Source: Microbacterium immunditiarum (lineage in GTDB: Bacteria > Actinomycetota > Actinomycetes > Actinomycetales > Microbacteriaceae). Taken from it: a stretch of 64,000 nucleotides of DNA. A program made the translations under genes and the position numbers. The stretch covers positions 62,001 to 126,000 of the forward strand of contig NZ_JACCBV010000001.1 in assembly GCF_013409785.1 (NCBI RefSeq), written 5' to 3'. Below, in pieces: positions 34,768 to 44,697 of the stretch. The notes below the pieces were generated by a model that worked only from the letters and a program-made list of their open reading frames with translations, was not told the DNA's origin and ran no database searches. The stretch's first letter is position 1, and every line of letters begins with the position of its first letter.

Positions 34768-36084
34768 ATGGGCAGTGTTCAGCCATACCGCACTCGGAGC
34801 GGCAAGAGGTATGAGGTCCGGTACAAGAAGCCGGACGGCACCCACGCGGGCAAGCGCGGTTTCGCCACGAAGCGCGAGGCCGAGGACTACCTCGCCGACG
34901 TCACCGTTTCGATCAACGACAACCAATACATCGATCCCGGCGATGCGCGCATCACAGTTGGTGAACTCGCGCAGGACTGGCTCCTCGATCAGGCGACTGT
35001 CCTGAAGCCGTCCTCGTTCCACCCGATCGAGTCGGCGTGGCGCAACCATGTCGAGCCGCGATGGGCGACGTTTCAGATCGGAGCTGTCCGCTACAGCGAC
35101 GTACGCAGTTGGGTCACCGAACTTGCGGCAGACGTCGGCGCCGTGACGGTGATTCGATCTCACGGAATCCTCTCCGCAATCCTCGACGTCGCCGTCAGAG
35201 ATCGAAGGATCGCGGAGAACTCCGTGCGAGGCATGCGCCTGCCGAGGAAGCGAGCGAAGCGACGCGTTTACCTCACGCACGGCCAAGTCGAGCGGCTTGC
35301 CGCAACATCGAAGTACCCGGAAGTCGTGTACTTCCTCGCTTACACAGGACTTCGCTGGGGTGAGATGACCGGCCTTCGTGTTCGTGACCTCAACCTGACG
35401 CGGCGACGCGTCTTCGTGCAGGAGAACGCGGTGATGGTGAACGGCACAGTTCACATCGGGTCGCCCAAGTCGCATGCCTCGCGGTCGGTGCCCTACCCGG
35501 AGTTCTTGGATGATGTCCTCCGCGCTTCTGCTGTCAGAAAGGCCCCAGACGCATTCCTGTTCGGGACTGGCGGCGCTCCCCTGAAGCTTCCCAACTCCCG
35601 AGACGGATGGTTCGCGGCGGCAGTCAGACGCGCCATGAAGGAGGACCCGCTCTTCCAGCGCGTCACTCCTCACGACATGCGTCACACGGCCGCGAGTCTC
35701 GCCATCAGCGCCGGCGCGAACGTGAAGGTCGTGCAGCGGATGCTCGGCCACGCGTCAGCAGCGATGACCCTCGACATCTACGCCGATCTCTTCGACGAGG
35801 ACCTCGACGACGTCGCGGGTGCGCTTGGCCGGGCACGCCAAGATGTCTATGTTCTGACAGAGTCGGCCGGGCCGAAGGCTCAGGCCGCGATCACAGCATC
35901 GCCGGACGCCGTGAGGATCGTGTGGGTGGTGACGGTGGGTCCGATCCCGGTTGCCGCGTGCGAGAACCGTGCCGGGGCAGACGCGTGGGTGCGCGCCGCG
36001 CGCTCCACGGATCACAGCGACGCTCCGGCTTCGTACCGGGTGTGGGAGCTTTCCATCGCCCCGGACGAACTCCCGAGTCAGTAA
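34768..36084 (+). CDS. int: Tyrosine-type site-specific integrase
   Basis: This 438-aa recombinase should integrate and excise the element. The catalytic set is complete: R196 (TGLRWGEM), K234, H302-x-x-R305 (HDMRH), H328 (LGHAS) and nucleophile Y338 (DIYADLF). An N-terminal arm-binding domain (about 1-60) and core-binding domain (about 62-150) precede it. About 95 residues follow the catalytic tyrosine, longer than usual. The ATG at 34768 is chosen because AAGAGG precedes it and homology starts there. It reads toward the tRNA-like att sequence at 36262, as expected for a tRNA-targeting integrase. Confidence 0.93.
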   Translation: MGSVQPYRTRSGKRYEVRYKKPDGTHAGKRGFATKREAEDYLADVTVSINDNQYIDPGDARITVGELAQDWLLDQATVLKPSSFHPIESAWRNHVEPRWATFQIGAVRYSDVRSWVTELAADVGAVTVIRSHGILSAILDVAVRDRRIAENSVRGMRLPRKRAKRRVYLTHGQVERLAATSKYPEVVYFLAYTGLRWGEMTGLRVRDLNLTRRRVFVQENAVMVNGTVHIGSPKSHASRSVPYPEFLDDVLRASAVRKAPDAFLFGTGGAPLKLPNSRDGWFAAAVRRAMKEDPLFQRVTPHDMRHTAASLAISAGANVKVVQRMLGHASAAMTLDIYADLFDEDLDDVAGALGRARQDVYVLTESAGPKAQAAITASPDAVRIVWVVTVGPIPVAACENRAGADAWVRAARSTDHSDAPASYRVWELSIAPDELPSQ

Positions 36085-36218
36085 CCACGCTGACTTCGCG
36101 CCTGATCTCGAGCATGCCGCACGCGGGGTTCGCGGAGACTGACGAGATCGCCCAACGGGGTGCTTCAGACCCGTTTTACGCGATTCTTACGCACGGACCC
36201 GATCGGGCAGAGACCGAA

Positions 36219-36254
36219 GGCCCCGAAACTCGCGGAATTACGCGGTTTTCGGGG
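36219..36254. terminator. Strong bidirectional-looking hairpin near att site
   Basis: GGCCCCGAAA (36219-36228) and TTTCGGGGCC (36245-36254) form a perfect 10-bp stem with a 16-nt loop. Read on the minus strand it follows a tRNA-like 3' end by 7 bp, which is where tRNA terminators lie. On the plus strand it would also end integrase transcripts. Confidence 0.65.
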
Positions 36255-36261
36255 CCCGGAT

Positions 36262-36287
36262 CTTGGCGGTGACGGTGGGATTTGAAC
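36262..36287 (-). other. tRNA-Ser-like 3' end fragment, probable att core
   Basis: Read on the minus strand, GGGTTCAAATCCCACC continuing GTCACCGCCA is the T-loop/acceptor end of a tRNA with encoded CCA. An acceptor 3' strand CGTCACC-G fits actinobacterial tRNA-Ser. The preceding bases (upstream 36288-36350) do not form the rest of a tRNA, so this is only a fragment. Tyrosine integrases commonly use such tRNA 3' ends as att sites, and the integrase ends 177 bp away. Confidence 0.65.
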
Positions 36288-36732
36288 CCGACATTGGGGG
36301 GGTTCGCCCGTCCCGGTTCGCTCGGAATGCTTGATATGACGCTGATCCAGTCAGGCAGAGATGCCTGCTCGGCCCACTGCATCGGAGTTGAATGTGACTC
36401 GTCTGTGGGCAGTTCGTGGGCACGGTCTTCAACGGCCTGACGAGTCACTGCCGCGCGCGCCCGGTCCGGAGCGATGCGGATGCTTCTTCGAATCTCGGTG
36501 ACCTCACGATTCTGAGTCGTAGTGAAAGGAGCTCGGCAGCGCCCAGATGGGTCGGTTGGCCCTGGCCGATTGGAATCGAGGTCCCCTTCAGAGGAGATCG
36601 ATCAGCCAGCCGCCAATCCTTGAGCTCCCCGCGGACCACGGAGCGTCTTTCACAATCGTCGCGATCGTCTGGCACTCCGAAGCCTTTCAGCACGGCCTTG
36701 AGTCGCGATGGTGCGCCCCCACCGATGTGGCT
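36288..36732. other. Non-coding stretch beyond att-like site
   Basis: About 445 bp between the tRNA fragment and the epimerase gene. Frames are open on both strands but none has a ribosome site or motif. A minus-strand frame runs through the tRNA-like segment and could be the tail of an older integrase, but the evidence is too weak to call. Confidence 0.5.
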
Positions 36733-37797
36733 TCATCTCGGAGACCTGAGCCTCCCGCGTCGACTCAGGAGCGATTGCTCCACATCGAGGATGTGCTCCC
36801 ACTCAGTTGATCGCGGCCACAACGAAGCCCTCGACCGGGACTCCTGTCCGTCGACCCCCCCAAGCTCCAGCTCAAGCCAACGTGCCGCGTCGATTAGTGT
36901 CTCCGCACCGGGGCGAGTAACGAGCCCAGCCTGTCGAGCACGTCCGATGTCATTCCTCATCGTGTGGAGGAATCCAGCGCGATGAGTTTCAGCGGTGTCG
37001 TCGCGCTGATCTGTCCAGAAGAGGAGACTCTCGAGGGTGTGCCGCTCAGGCTGGGCTATGAACCACTCGGGTCCGACCCACTCCACCCGAGTCCCGAAGG
37101 CTCTGGAAAGCTCACCAACCACGTCTCCAAGAGTGGCCTGCGGTACTGGCCCCGCGAGGTTGTGGAGCCCCGTAGCGAACGCCTCTATCTGCAGTACCAG
37201 CCAGCTCGCTAAGTCCCGCACGTCAAGGAACTGGACGATAGCCCCCTCGTCACCGGCCACGAGCATCTCGCCACCACGTGCAGCTCTGGCCGCCAAGTAT
37301 GTACTCGGCGGAAACGTGTTCCCTGGACCGAACACCCAGCCCGGGCGGATCGTTAGCAGCCGACCGGGGAACAGTTCCTCGGCCGCTCGTTCGGCGGCCA
37401 CCTTCCCCGCTCCGTATGCGCGAAGCCTGGTGAGCTGCTCGACGCTCGGGTCATGGACCGCGTCTCCTTCAACAGTCCAGCTATGTAAGTTCTGGTCAGA
37501 GTAGACAGCGTTAGAGGACACGAACGTGTAGTGAGCAACTCGATCATGCAGGATCAGCCCGGTCCGTCTGACCCAGTCGGCGGTGTATGCGGACAGATCA
37601 ATCGCTGAGTCCCAAGCTCGACCGATGAGAGCGGTTACGTCTCGCTCTCGGTCCCCAACGATAGCTTCCACTGCCCGCGGTAGCTCTGCTCGAGTGTGTC
37701 CACGCCGAAACACTGTGACAGCGTGATCCCGGCTGACCAGAGCACGCACTAGATGCGGACCGATGAATCGGGTGCCACCTAGAACTAGCACCTTCAT
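36733..37797 (-). CDS. NAD-dependent epimerase/dehydratase (SDR)
   Basis: This 354-aa extended short-chain dehydrogenase has a Rossmann nucleotide site GGTRFIGPHL (residues 6-15) and the active-site pair YGAGK near residue 151. The family acts on nucleotide sugars or similar substrates; isoflavone-reductase-like and epimerase members share this N-terminus, so the substrate is open. The ATG at 37797 has GGAGGG 8 nt upstream. It lies 66 bp after the PEP synthase stop on the same strand. Confidence 0.83.
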   Translation of the reverse strand: MKVLVLGGTRFIGPHLVRALVSRDHAVTVFRRGHTRAELPRAVEAIVGDRERDVTALIGRAWDSAIDLSAYTADWVRRTGLILHDRVAHYTFVSSNAVYSDQNLHSWTVEGDAVHDPSVEQLTRLRAYGAGKVAAERAAEELFPGRLLTIRPGWVFGPGNTFPPSTYLAARAARGGEMLVAGDEGAIVQFLDVRDLASWLVLQIEAFATGLHNLAGPVPQATLGDVVGELSRAFGTRVEWVGPEWFIAQPERHTLESLLFWTDQRDDTAETHRAGFLHTMRNDIGRARQAGLVTRPGAETLIDAARWLELELGGVDGQESRSRASLWPRSTEWEHILDVEQSLLSRRGRLRSPR

Positions 37798-37863
37798 GTT
37801 GCGCACCCTCCGAGCTTGCTGCCGCGGCTCGCGTTCAAATCCCCTTCGAATCGGCGAGCATCA

Positions 37864-40308
37864 TTAGCGACTTCGAACGCCCAACGACGAGGCTGCCGGA
37901 TGCCCGAAGTGCGATAGAGCAGCCGGCTCCGCCGCCGTGCGTGCGAGCCGCAGCCACGTCTCGACGACGGTGTCGGGGTTGAGCGACACCGACTCGATGC
38001 CTTGTGCGACGAGCCACTCGGCGAGGTCCGGGTGATCGCTCGGGCCCTGGCCGCAGATGCCGACGTACTTGCCTCGGGCGCGGCAGGCCTCGATCGCCAT
38101 CGAGAGCAGCTTGAGCACGGCGGGGTCGCGCTCGTCGAACGTGTCGGCGACGAGCGCGGAGTCGCGGTCGAGGCCGAGGGCGAGCTGGGTCATGTCGTTC
38201 GACCCGATCGAGAACCCGTCGAAGAACTCGAGGTAGTCGTCGGCGAGCAGGGCGTTGGTGGGCACTTCGCACATCATGATGACCTTGAGGTCGTTGACGC
38301 CGCGGCGCAGGCCGTTCTCGGCGAGCAGCTCGACGACGGCGTGGCCCTCGCCGACCGTGCGGACGAAGGGGACCATGACCTGCACGTTGGTGAAGCCCAT
38401 GTCGTCGCGCACGTGCCGGATCGCTTCGCACTCCATGTCGAAGCACTCGCGGAAGTCGGTGGAGATGTAGCGGGACGCGCCGCGGTAGCCGATCATCGGG
38501 TTCTCCTCGTGCGGCTCGTACAGGTCGCCGCCGATGAGGTTGGCGTACTCGTTCGTCTTGAAGTCGCTCATCCGCACGATCACCGGCTCGGGCGCGAACG
38601 CGGCCGCGATCATCGAGACACCCTCGGCCACCCGCTGCACGTAGTAGTCGCGGGCTGACGGGTAGGCGGCGATGCGCTCCGCGATCTCGTCGCGCAGCTT
38701 GTCGGGGAGGGCCCCCGAGCCGTAGTCGAGCAGGGCCCGCGGATGGATGCCGATCTGCCGGTTGATGATGAACTCGAGCCGGGCAAGGCCGACTCCGCGG
38801 TGCGGGAGGCGCGAGAACGAGAACGCCTGATCGGGAGTCCCGACGTTCATCATGATCTTGACGGGCGATTGCGGCATCTTGTCGAGGTGGGTCTCCTCTT
38901 CGACGAAGTCGAGGATGCCGTCGTAGACGAAGCCCGTGTCGCCTTCGGCGCACGAGACCGTCACGTCCCGTCCGTCCTGCAGCGTCCTGGTGGCGTCGCC
39001 CGCGCCGACGACGGCGGGGATGCCGAGCTCGCGCGCGATGATCGCGGCGTGGCACGTGCGCCCGCCGCGGTTGGTGACGATCGCGGCGGCCTTCTTCATG
39101 ATCGGCTCCCAGTCGGGGTCGGTCATGTCCGCGACGAGCACGTCGCCGGCCCGGAACCGGTCCATCTGGGCGATGTCGGTGAGCACCCGCACGGGGCCCG
39201 CGCCGATGCGCTGCCCGATCGCGCGCCCGGCGATCGCGACGGTGCCGCGCTCGCGCAGGCGGAATCGGCGGATGACGTTCGCCGACGCCCGCGAGACGAC
39301 CGTCTCCGGCCGCGCCTGGAGGATGTAGAGGAGTCCGTCCACACCGTCCTTGCCCCACTCGATGTCCATGGGCCGGCCATAGTGCTCTTCGATGACGAGG
39401 GCGTGCCGGGCGAGCTCTTCGACGTCGGCGTCGGTCACGGAGAAGCGGATGCGGTCGTCGTGCGGCACGTCGACGAACTCCGTGCTGGCACCCGCCGCCA
39501 GGCTGTCGGTGTAGCGCATCGCGATGGCCTTCTCGCCGACCGAGCGCTTGAGCACGGCGGGTCGGCCGGCGCGCAGCGCGGGCTTGGACACGTAGAACTC
39601 GTCGGGATTGACGGCGCCCTGCACGACGGCCTCGCCGAGCCCGTACGCGCTCGTGACGAACACGGCCTGATCGAACCCCGACTCGGTGTCGACGGTGAAC
39701 ATGACGCCGGAGGCGCCGACATCCGATCGCACCATCCGCTGCACGCCCGCCGAGAGCGCCACCTCACCGTGGTCGAACCCGTGGTGGGCGCGGTACGCGA
39801 TCGCACGGTCGTTGTAGAGCGAGGCGAACACGCTGCGGATCGCCGCGAGCACGTTGTCGACCCCGCCCACGTTGAGGAACGTCTCCTGCTGGCCCGCGAA
39901 CGAGGCGTCCGGCAGGTCTTCCGCGGTCGCCGACGAGCGCACGGCCCACGTCACGGCATCCGGATCGGCGTCCTGCGCGATGAGCCGGTCGTACGCGGCA
40001 CGGATGTCGCGCTCGAGATCGCCCGGGAGCGGATGCGCCTCGATCCACGAGCGGATCTCGCCGCCGACGCGTGCCAGTTCGGTGACGTCGTCGATGTCGA
40101 GCGCGTCGACGAGCGCCTGGATGCGCTCGCCCAGGCCGTCGTGGGCGAGGAAGCGACGGTAGGCGTCGGCGGTCGTCGCGAAGCCGCCCGGCACGCGCAC
40201 GCCGAGGTCCGTCAGATGCGAGACCATCTCGCCGAGCGAGGCGTTCTTGCCGCCCACCTGCGGCAGGTCGGTCATGCCGACTTCGTCGAACCAGAGGATG
40301 TTGGTCAT
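37864..40308 (-). CDS. ppsA: Phosphoenolpyruvate synthase
   Basis: This 814-aa enzyme makes PEP from pyruvate and ATP for gluconeogenesis. The N-terminal ATP-grasp domain contains [20 protein letters not shown] (residues 123-142). The swivelling phosphohistidine domain has the catalytic H420 in [21 protein letters not shown], with the preceding Thr that is the regulatory phosphosite (T418). The C-terminal TIM-barrel ends [18 protein letters not shown] precedes the ATG. The regulator gene lies directly upstream on the same strand. Gluconeogenic function fits growth on the lactate and pyruvate produced by the catabolic island. Confidence 0.97.
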   Translation of the reverse strand: MTNILWFDEVGMTDLPQVGGKNASLGEMVSHLTDLGVRVPGGFATTADAYRRFLAHDGLGERIQALVDALDIDDVTELARVGGEIRSWIEAHPLPGDLERDIRAAYDRLIAQDADPDAVTWAVRSSATAEDLPDASFAGQQETFLNVGGVDNVLAAIRSVFASLYNDRAIAYRAHHGFDHGEVALSAGVQRMVRSDVGASGVMFTVDTESGFDQAVFVTSAYGLGEAVVQGAVNPDEFYVSKPALRAGRPAVLKRSVGEKAIAMRYTDSLAAGASTEFVDVPHDDRIRFSVTDADVEELARHALVIEEHYGRPMDIEWGKDGVDGLLYILQARPETVVSRASANVIRRFRLRERGTVAIAGRAIGQRIGAGPVRVLTDIAQMDRFRAGDVLVADMTDPDWEPIMKKAAAIVTNRGGRTCHAAIIARELGIPAVVGAGDATRTLQDGRDVTVSCAEGDTGFVYDGILDFVEEETHLDKMPQSPVKIMMNVGTPDQAFSFSRLPHRGVGLARLEFIINRQIGIHPRALLDYGSGALPDKLRDEIAERIAAYPSARDYYVQRVAEGVSMIAAAFAPEPVIVRMSDFKTNEYANLIGGDLYEPHEENPMIGYRGASRYISTDFRECFDMECEAIRHVRDDMGFTNVQVMVPFVRTVGEGHAVVELLAENGLRRGVNDLKVIMMCEVPTNALLADDYLEFFDGFSIGSNDMTQLALGLDRDSALVADTFDERDPAVLKLLSMAIEACRARGKYVGICGQGPSDHPDLAEWLVAQGIESVSLNPDTVVETWLRLARTAAEPAALSHFGHPAASSLGVRSR

Positions 40309-40332
40309 GATGCACTCTCCTTCGTGAGGTCT

Positions 40333-41172
40333 TCAGTTGCGGAGCTTGAGCGTCTGCAGGATCACGGCCGAGATCTCCTCGACGCTCTTGGTCGACGAGT
40401 TGAGGAACGGCACGCGATTGCGGCGGTAGAGGTCCTCGGCACGGCGCAGCTCGAGCGAGCACTGCGCGAGGCTCGCGTAGCGCGAGTCCGGCCGGCGCTC
40501 GTGGCGCACCTGGCTCAGCCGCAGCGGCGTTGTGGTCAGCCCGAAGCAGCGGGACGTGTACGGGGCGACCATGGGCGGCAGGCCGTCGGTCGGGAAGTCG
40601 TCGTCGGTCAGCGGGTAGTTGGCCACGAGCAGGCCGTACTGCAGCGCGAGGTACATCGTCGTCGGGGTCTTGCCGCACCGCGACGGCGCGATGACGATGA
40701 CGTCCGCGAGATCGAGCGCTCTCGAGCTCTGCCCGTCGTCGTGCTCGATCGCGTACTCGATCGCGCGCATCCGCGCGAAGTACGTCTCGGTGTCGCCGAC
40801 GGTGTGGTACTGCCCGAGCTGCTCGGACGCCGTCGTGCCGAGAGTCGCCTCCAGCTCGGTGAGGTGCCCCCCGAGAAGGTCGATGCGGGTGGCCGGCGCC
40901 TCGGCGAGCACCCGACTCACCACGGCGTCCTTCGTCGTCGTGAAGACGATCGGCGCGAGCCCTTCGGCGTCGGCGGCCGCGATCTCACGCACCACGTTCG
41001 CGGCCCCTTCGGCGGTGTCGACGAAGGGGATCGTGTGACGCCGGAACCCGACGCCCGGGAAGTTGGCGAGCAACGCGCTGCCGAGCGTCTCGGCGGTGAT
41101 GCCCGTGCTGTCCGACACGAAGAACACGGCTCGTAGCTGCGTGGCACAGAGGTTTGGCTCAGTGCTGCACAT
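40333..41172 (-). CDS. ppsR: PEP synthase regulatory kinase/phosphorylase (PSRP)
   Basis: This 279-aa protein of the DUF299 family inactivates PEP synthase by ADP-dependent threonine phosphorylation and reactivates it by Pi-dependent dephosphorylation. The family start VFFVSDSTGITAETLG (about 16-31) and the P-loop-like APSRCGKTPTTMYLA (about 160-174) are both present. It is 24 bp upstream of ppsA in the same direction, so enzyme and regulator are co-expressed. No ribosome site is obvious at the ATG; an internal start is possible. Confidence 0.95.
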   Translation of the reverse strand: MCSTEPNLCATQLRAVFFVSDSTGITAETLGSALLANFPGVGFRRHTIPFVDTAEGAANVVREIAAADAEGLAPIVFTTTKDAVVSRVLAEAPATRIDLLGGHLTELEATLGTTASEQLGQYHTVGDTETYFARMRAIEYAIEHDDGQSSRALDLADVIVIAPSRCGKTPTTMYLALQYGLLVANYPLTDDDFPTDGLPPMVAPYTSRCFGLTTTPLRLSQVRHERRPDSRYASLAQCSLELRRAEDLYRRNRVPFLNSSTKSVEEISAVILQTLKLRN

Positions 41173-41434
41173 GAGTCACGTTGCTTGAAGGACGAGGGAT
41201 CGACTGTGCATAGCCTCCCGCGACGGCTGATCGCTCATCGGACTGCGCGCCCAGTCGGCGCTAGAAGTCGAACCTATGACGGATTGCCGTTCTCTGGGCT
41301 TCCCTCGCTCGTCTACCAACACAGCATCCGCCGCAATGTCGCCTCCCAGCTGTGTGGCGGACTCAGCTTGCGGCACGTCCAGCCAACCTTCCAACGAAGG
41401 CGAGCAACATGATAGGCGCATGACTTCCCCGGCA

Positions 41435-42226
41435 CTACTTGACGGCGCCTGCAATGAGCCCCCGCTCAAAGAGGCGTTGAAAGCACAGGTATGCGATCAC
41501 AACCGGCAAAGAAATCAACACCAGCGACGCGAAGACCTTTGAGGTGTCACTATTGAAGTCACTAACAAAGTACAAAGGCACCTGTGTGATTACCTGCATG
41601 TCAGGGTCGGAAAGTAGAAGCAATGGCAGGAAGAACTCGTTCCAGGACTGAAGAAAGGTCCACACGATAACAACTGCGCTGATCGGCTTTGAGAGCGGCA
41701 AGACTACATAGTAGAGAGCGCGGATTGTACTCGCACCGTCAATCCGGGCAGCTTCCAGAAGCTCATTCGGGATATCGTCCATGAAAGTTCTTGCGAGCAA
41801 GATCGTGAATGGCAAGATAGAGACAGATAGAGGTATTACAACGGCGATATGTGTGTTATAGAGCCCGACGCGAGTCACGATAATGAAGATCGGGACTATG
41901 AGCGCCATAGACGGCAGCATCAACCCAACCAAGAACATTCGGTACAGTCCGGTTGAGCCGCGAAACCGGAGTTTGCTAAACGCGTACGCCGATAGCATTG
42001 TGGTCACAAATACCACGACAATTGTGCCGGCAGAGATTATCGTGCTGTTCACTAGAAAGCGCATGAACGGCGTCTTTGTGAGGACGTCAGCGTAGTTTGT
42101 GATGAATCCTTGACCGGCACCCGACTGGGCCAGCACTGAGACAAGCGGGATTGCGAACATGCCTGCGATGACGTAGGCGACGACGTAGGTGATAACCCTC
42201 CCGATTCGCGTGGGCTTACCAAGCAA
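41435..42226 (-). CDS. ABC sugar transporter permease (MalG type), second system
   Basis: This 263-aa permease has six membrane segments and an EAA loop at NELLEAARIDGASTIRALYY. The proposed start is a TTG with AAGGAG 8 nt upstream, overlapping the preceding permease by 11 nt; longer frames lack a ribosome site. Its A/T-richer codons differ from the genes at 37-41 kb and suggest acquired DNA. It is the last gene of the importer operon. Confidence 0.9.
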   Translation of the reverse strand: MLGKPTRIGRVITYVVAYVIAGMFAIPLVSVLAQSGAGQGFITNYADVLTKTPFMRFLVNSTIISAGTIVVVFVTTMLSAYAFSKLRFRGSTGLYRMFLVGLMLPSMALIVPIFIIVTRVGLYNTHIAVVIPLSVSILPFTILLARTFMDDIPNELLEAARIDGASTIRALYYVVLPLSKPISAVVIVWTFLQSWNEFFLPLLLLSDPDMQVITQVPLYFVSDFNSDTSKVFASLVLISLPVVIAYLCFQRLFERGLIAGAVK

Positions 42227-43190
42227 CGGTCTCGCTCCTTCTACGTGACATCTGAAGTTGAACAACGGTCAGAACAAGCGCGATGAGCAAGAGAAGAATC
42301 GACAGCGCGGATGCGTAGCCAGCATTGAACACGTCGATCGTCTGACGGTATATGTACGTCGCGAGGAACTCCGTAGCTCCCGCTGGGCCCCCGCGAGTCG
42401 TCAGGAAGACGATGTCGAACATCCGAAGCGCGCCAATCACTCCGAGCAAGATAAGCGTCGCGTGAGTGCCGGCGAGTTGCGGAAAGATCACGGAACGTAC
42501 GATTCGGAACTTCCCCGCTCCATCGAGTTGCGCGGCCTCGATCGTATCCTCATCGATCTGCGATAGCGCAGCCTGGTAGAGAATGAAGTTCAGCCCTGCA
42601 GTGGCCCATACCGTGATGAGTGCTATCGCGTAGAGCGCTGTCGATGTCTGCGCAAGCCAAGGCTGAGCGAGACCTCCGAGCCCTATCGCTCGCAGCACCT
42701 GGTTCAACATTCCGTCGGCGCCAAGCAGTTCGCGGAACGACACTGCTATCGCCGCAGATGAGAGCACGACGGGTACGAACATGATCACCTTGATCACGCC
42801 GCTGAGAAAAACACGCTGGGTCAGGAGTATTGCCATGGTCAGCCCGATGGCCATATTCACCGGTATCACGATGACCGCGTAAACGGCGGAGTGAGCCAAG
42901 CACTCCCAGAAGACCGGATCGGTGAAGGCTCGCAGGTAGTTGTCAATACCAGCGAACTCTGGATTGGGAGACAACCCATCCCAATCCAGAACGCTGACGT
43001 AACCGGTGTAGGCAACTCCGAGGTAGATGACCACCAAGATGAGCGTCGCCGCCGGGAGCACGTACCAGAATGCGCCGCCACCAACGCGAAAGGGTCGCCT
43101 GCGCGGGCTCTGCATTCTTGCCCGCGGCGCTAGCACGAGCGTCTCTGTGGCTGACTCTCCGGCGTTCTTCGATCGCATGTCCTCGATCAC
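42216..43190 (-). CDS. ABC sugar transporter permease (MalF type), second system
   Basis: This 324-aa permease has an EAA loop at DEDTIEAAQLDGAGKFRIVR. About 40 charged N-terminal residues precede the first membrane helix (FWYVLPAATLILVVIYL). The start is either the GTG at 43190 or the ATG at 43178; neither has a strong ribosome site. It is separated from the binding-protein gene by about 100 bp that contain a long hairpin. Confidence 0.9.
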   Translation of the reverse strand: MIEDMRSKNAGESATETLVLAPRARMQSPRRRPFRVGGGAFWYVLPAATLILVVIYLGVAYTGYVSVLDWDGLSPNPEFAGIDNYLRAFTDPVFWECLAHSAVYAVIVIPVNMAIGLTMAILLTQRVFLSGVIKVIMFVPVVLSSAAIAVSFRELLGADGMLNQVLRAIGLGGLAQPWLAQTSTALYAIALITVWATAGLNFILYQAALSQIDEDTIEAAQLDGAGKFRIVRSVIFPQLAGTHATLILLGVIGALRMFDIVFLTTRGGPAGATEFLATYIYRQTIDVFNAGYASALSILLLLIALVLTVVQLQMSRRRSETVAW

Positions 43191-43222
43191 TCATTCCAAT
43201 CTTCCCGCGCTACGCGAACATA

Positions 43223-43281
43223 CCGCTGGGGTGCGCCGCTCCTTCCGTGGACGAACCCACGGCGAAAGCGCACCCCAGCGG
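43223..43281 (-). terminator. Intercistronic hairpin between binding protein and permeases
   Basis: CCGCTGGGGTGCGC (43223-43236) and GCGCACCCCAGCGG (43268-43281) form a perfect 14-bp stem, with an inner CCGTGG/CCACGG hairpin. It starts 13 bp after the binding-protein stop. Such structures usually terminate part of the transcription or protect the upstream mRNA so that the binding protein is made in excess. Confidence 0.75.
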
Positions 43282-43293
43282 AGAGCGTGCCTG

Positions 43294-44610
43294 CTAGTTC
43301 GTCTGCGAATCAATCACGGTCTGGACCGCGGTGGCAGCGTCCTGCGGAGTCTGTGTCCCCGCCGCTACCGCTGCAAGCGCCGCGATGAGAGCGTCCTTCA
43401 CCTCGGGGTTCGAGACCTCTCGCGCTCCCACCAGATTCTTGCTTCGAGCGAGAAGATCCTCGACTGCTGCCTTCTGCTCCGGGGTAACGACCGTGGAGAG
43501 ATCGGGACCGGGAGCTTCCTTGTAAGACGCGGAACGCAGATCAGCGGACAGCAAGCTCATCGCCGTCTCTGAACTCGTAAGCCAGTTCACAAGTGTCGCG
43601 GCTGCATCCTTCTTCTCACTCTCCTTGGAGATCGCCCATCCGACGTCAGGACCACCGATGAGCGACCCGAGCTCCGCTCCTTCCACGAACGCGGGGAAGT
43701 CGTACGGCATGAAGATCGTGTCTACGAGCGAAGGATCACCATACTGTTCGGCGTACTGTTCGAGTCGCGGCAAGGTCGTGTCGCGGATGCTCCTGATGAA
43801 GCCCGCGGTCACGCCCTGGTTCGTGTTGAAGATGTCGTTCACGTCCGGGTAGATGGGCATCGCGAGTGCACCCTCTGGCATTACCCCATTGGTGAACAGT
43901 TCTCCCCAGACGGTGAGGGCTGTCACGAACTGCTCGCTATCGAACGGCGCCTCGCCGGTCACCGCCTCCTGGAAGAGTCCGGGCTCGATCTGGTTCGCAA
44001 TCACCTGGAAGAGATCGAGGTTTGCCCAGCCCTCCTGGGCTCCCATAGCAAACCCTGTGACGCCTGCCGCCTTGGCTGCAGCAGACAGATCAGCCAGCTC
44101 ATCCAGCGTCTTCGGGACTTCGAGGCCTAGCGAATCAAGAAGCGTCTGGTTCACCCACATCACGCCAACCGGCGCAAGGTCGAACCAAGGAACGGCAATC
44201 TGGGCGCCATCAATGTTGAACTGATCAGCCCCGACGAACATGTCGCTCCAGCCCGCGCCATGCTCAGCTTCGAGAGCACTCGCTTGGTCATCTGCCAGAG
44301 GTGCAAACTGCTCGGCGAACGCACCGACTTGGATGCCAAAGACATCGGGACCATCGGAAGTCGTGACTCCGAGTCGCAGGGCATTCAGGTAGTCGGCGTA
44401 GGGGAAGACCCGATAGTCGACCTTGATGTTGGGATTCTCCTCCTCGAAGGCATCAAAGTACTTCGGTGCGGTAGTGGCGTCAGGGTTCCAGCCCCAGACG
44501 CTCAGAGTCACTTCCTCGTCGACGGGATCGTCGCTCTCGCCGGCGGAGCAGCCTGCAAGGACGAGGGTCACCGCTGCGGTGACTCCAATGATTGCTTTCT
44601 TGAACCTCAT
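43294..44610 (-). CDS. Sugar-binding lipoprotein, second ABC importer
   Basis: This 438-aa solute-binding protein has a lipoprotein signal ending TLVLAGC, so Cys about 21 is the anchor. The mature part shows cluster-1 sugar-binding features (FDAFEEENPNIKVDYRVFP, PDVFGIQVGAF). It is the first gene of the importer operon; an operator-like 13-mer lies 75 bp upstream. The neighbouring sugar-acid genes suggest a deoxy-sugar or sugar-acid substrate, which the sequence alone cannot settle. Confidence 0.93.
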   Translation of the reverse strand: MRFKKAIIGVTAAVTLVLAGCSAGESDDPVDEEVTLSVWGWNPDATTAPKYFDAFEEENPNIKVDYRVFPYADYLNALRLGVTTSDGPDVFGIQVGAFAEQFAPLADDQASALEAEHGAGWSDMFVGADQFNIDGAQIAVPWFDLAPVGVMWVNQTLLDSLGLEVPKTLDELADLSAAAKAAGVTGFAMGAQEGWANLDLFQVIANQIEPGLFQEAVTGEAPFDSEQFVTALTVWGELFTNGVMPEGALAMPIYPDVNDIFNTNQGVTAGFIRSIRDTTLPRLEQYAEQYGDPSLVDTIFMPYDFPAFVEGAELGSLIGGPDVGWAISKESEKKDAAATLVNWLTSSETAMSLLSADLRSASYKEAPGPDLSTVVTPEQKAAVEDLLARSKNLVGAREVSNPEVKDALIAALAAVAAGTQTPQDAATAVQTVIDSQTN

Positions 44611-44684
44611 TGTTGCTTGGACCTCTCATTGTGCGATGCAGATCGGGATGTGATCGCGCAGGCTAGGTTGATGCTGCGTTGGTC

Positions 44685-44697
44685 GTACACTGTATAC
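44685..44697. promoter_or_regulatory. GntR-type operator, site 1 (importer operon)
   Basis: GTACACTGTATAC, whose reverse complement is GTATACAGTGTAC, lies 75 bp before the binding-protein start. It matches the GTnTACnGTnTAC pattern found at three other promoters of this island. The rest of the 373-bp gap between the binding-protein and regulator genes (44611-44983) shows nothing I can call. Confidence 0.7.

Noticed and set aside
36262..36350. Complete tRNA gene
   Set aside because: Only the T-loop and acceptor 3' strand are present; the upstream bases do not give a D-arm, anticodon arm or 5' acceptor strand.
38743..41136. Long plus-strand open frame of 797 codons
   Set aside because: It is antisense to ppsA and its regulator, shows an Arg/Asp/Val-rich shadow composition and has no motif.
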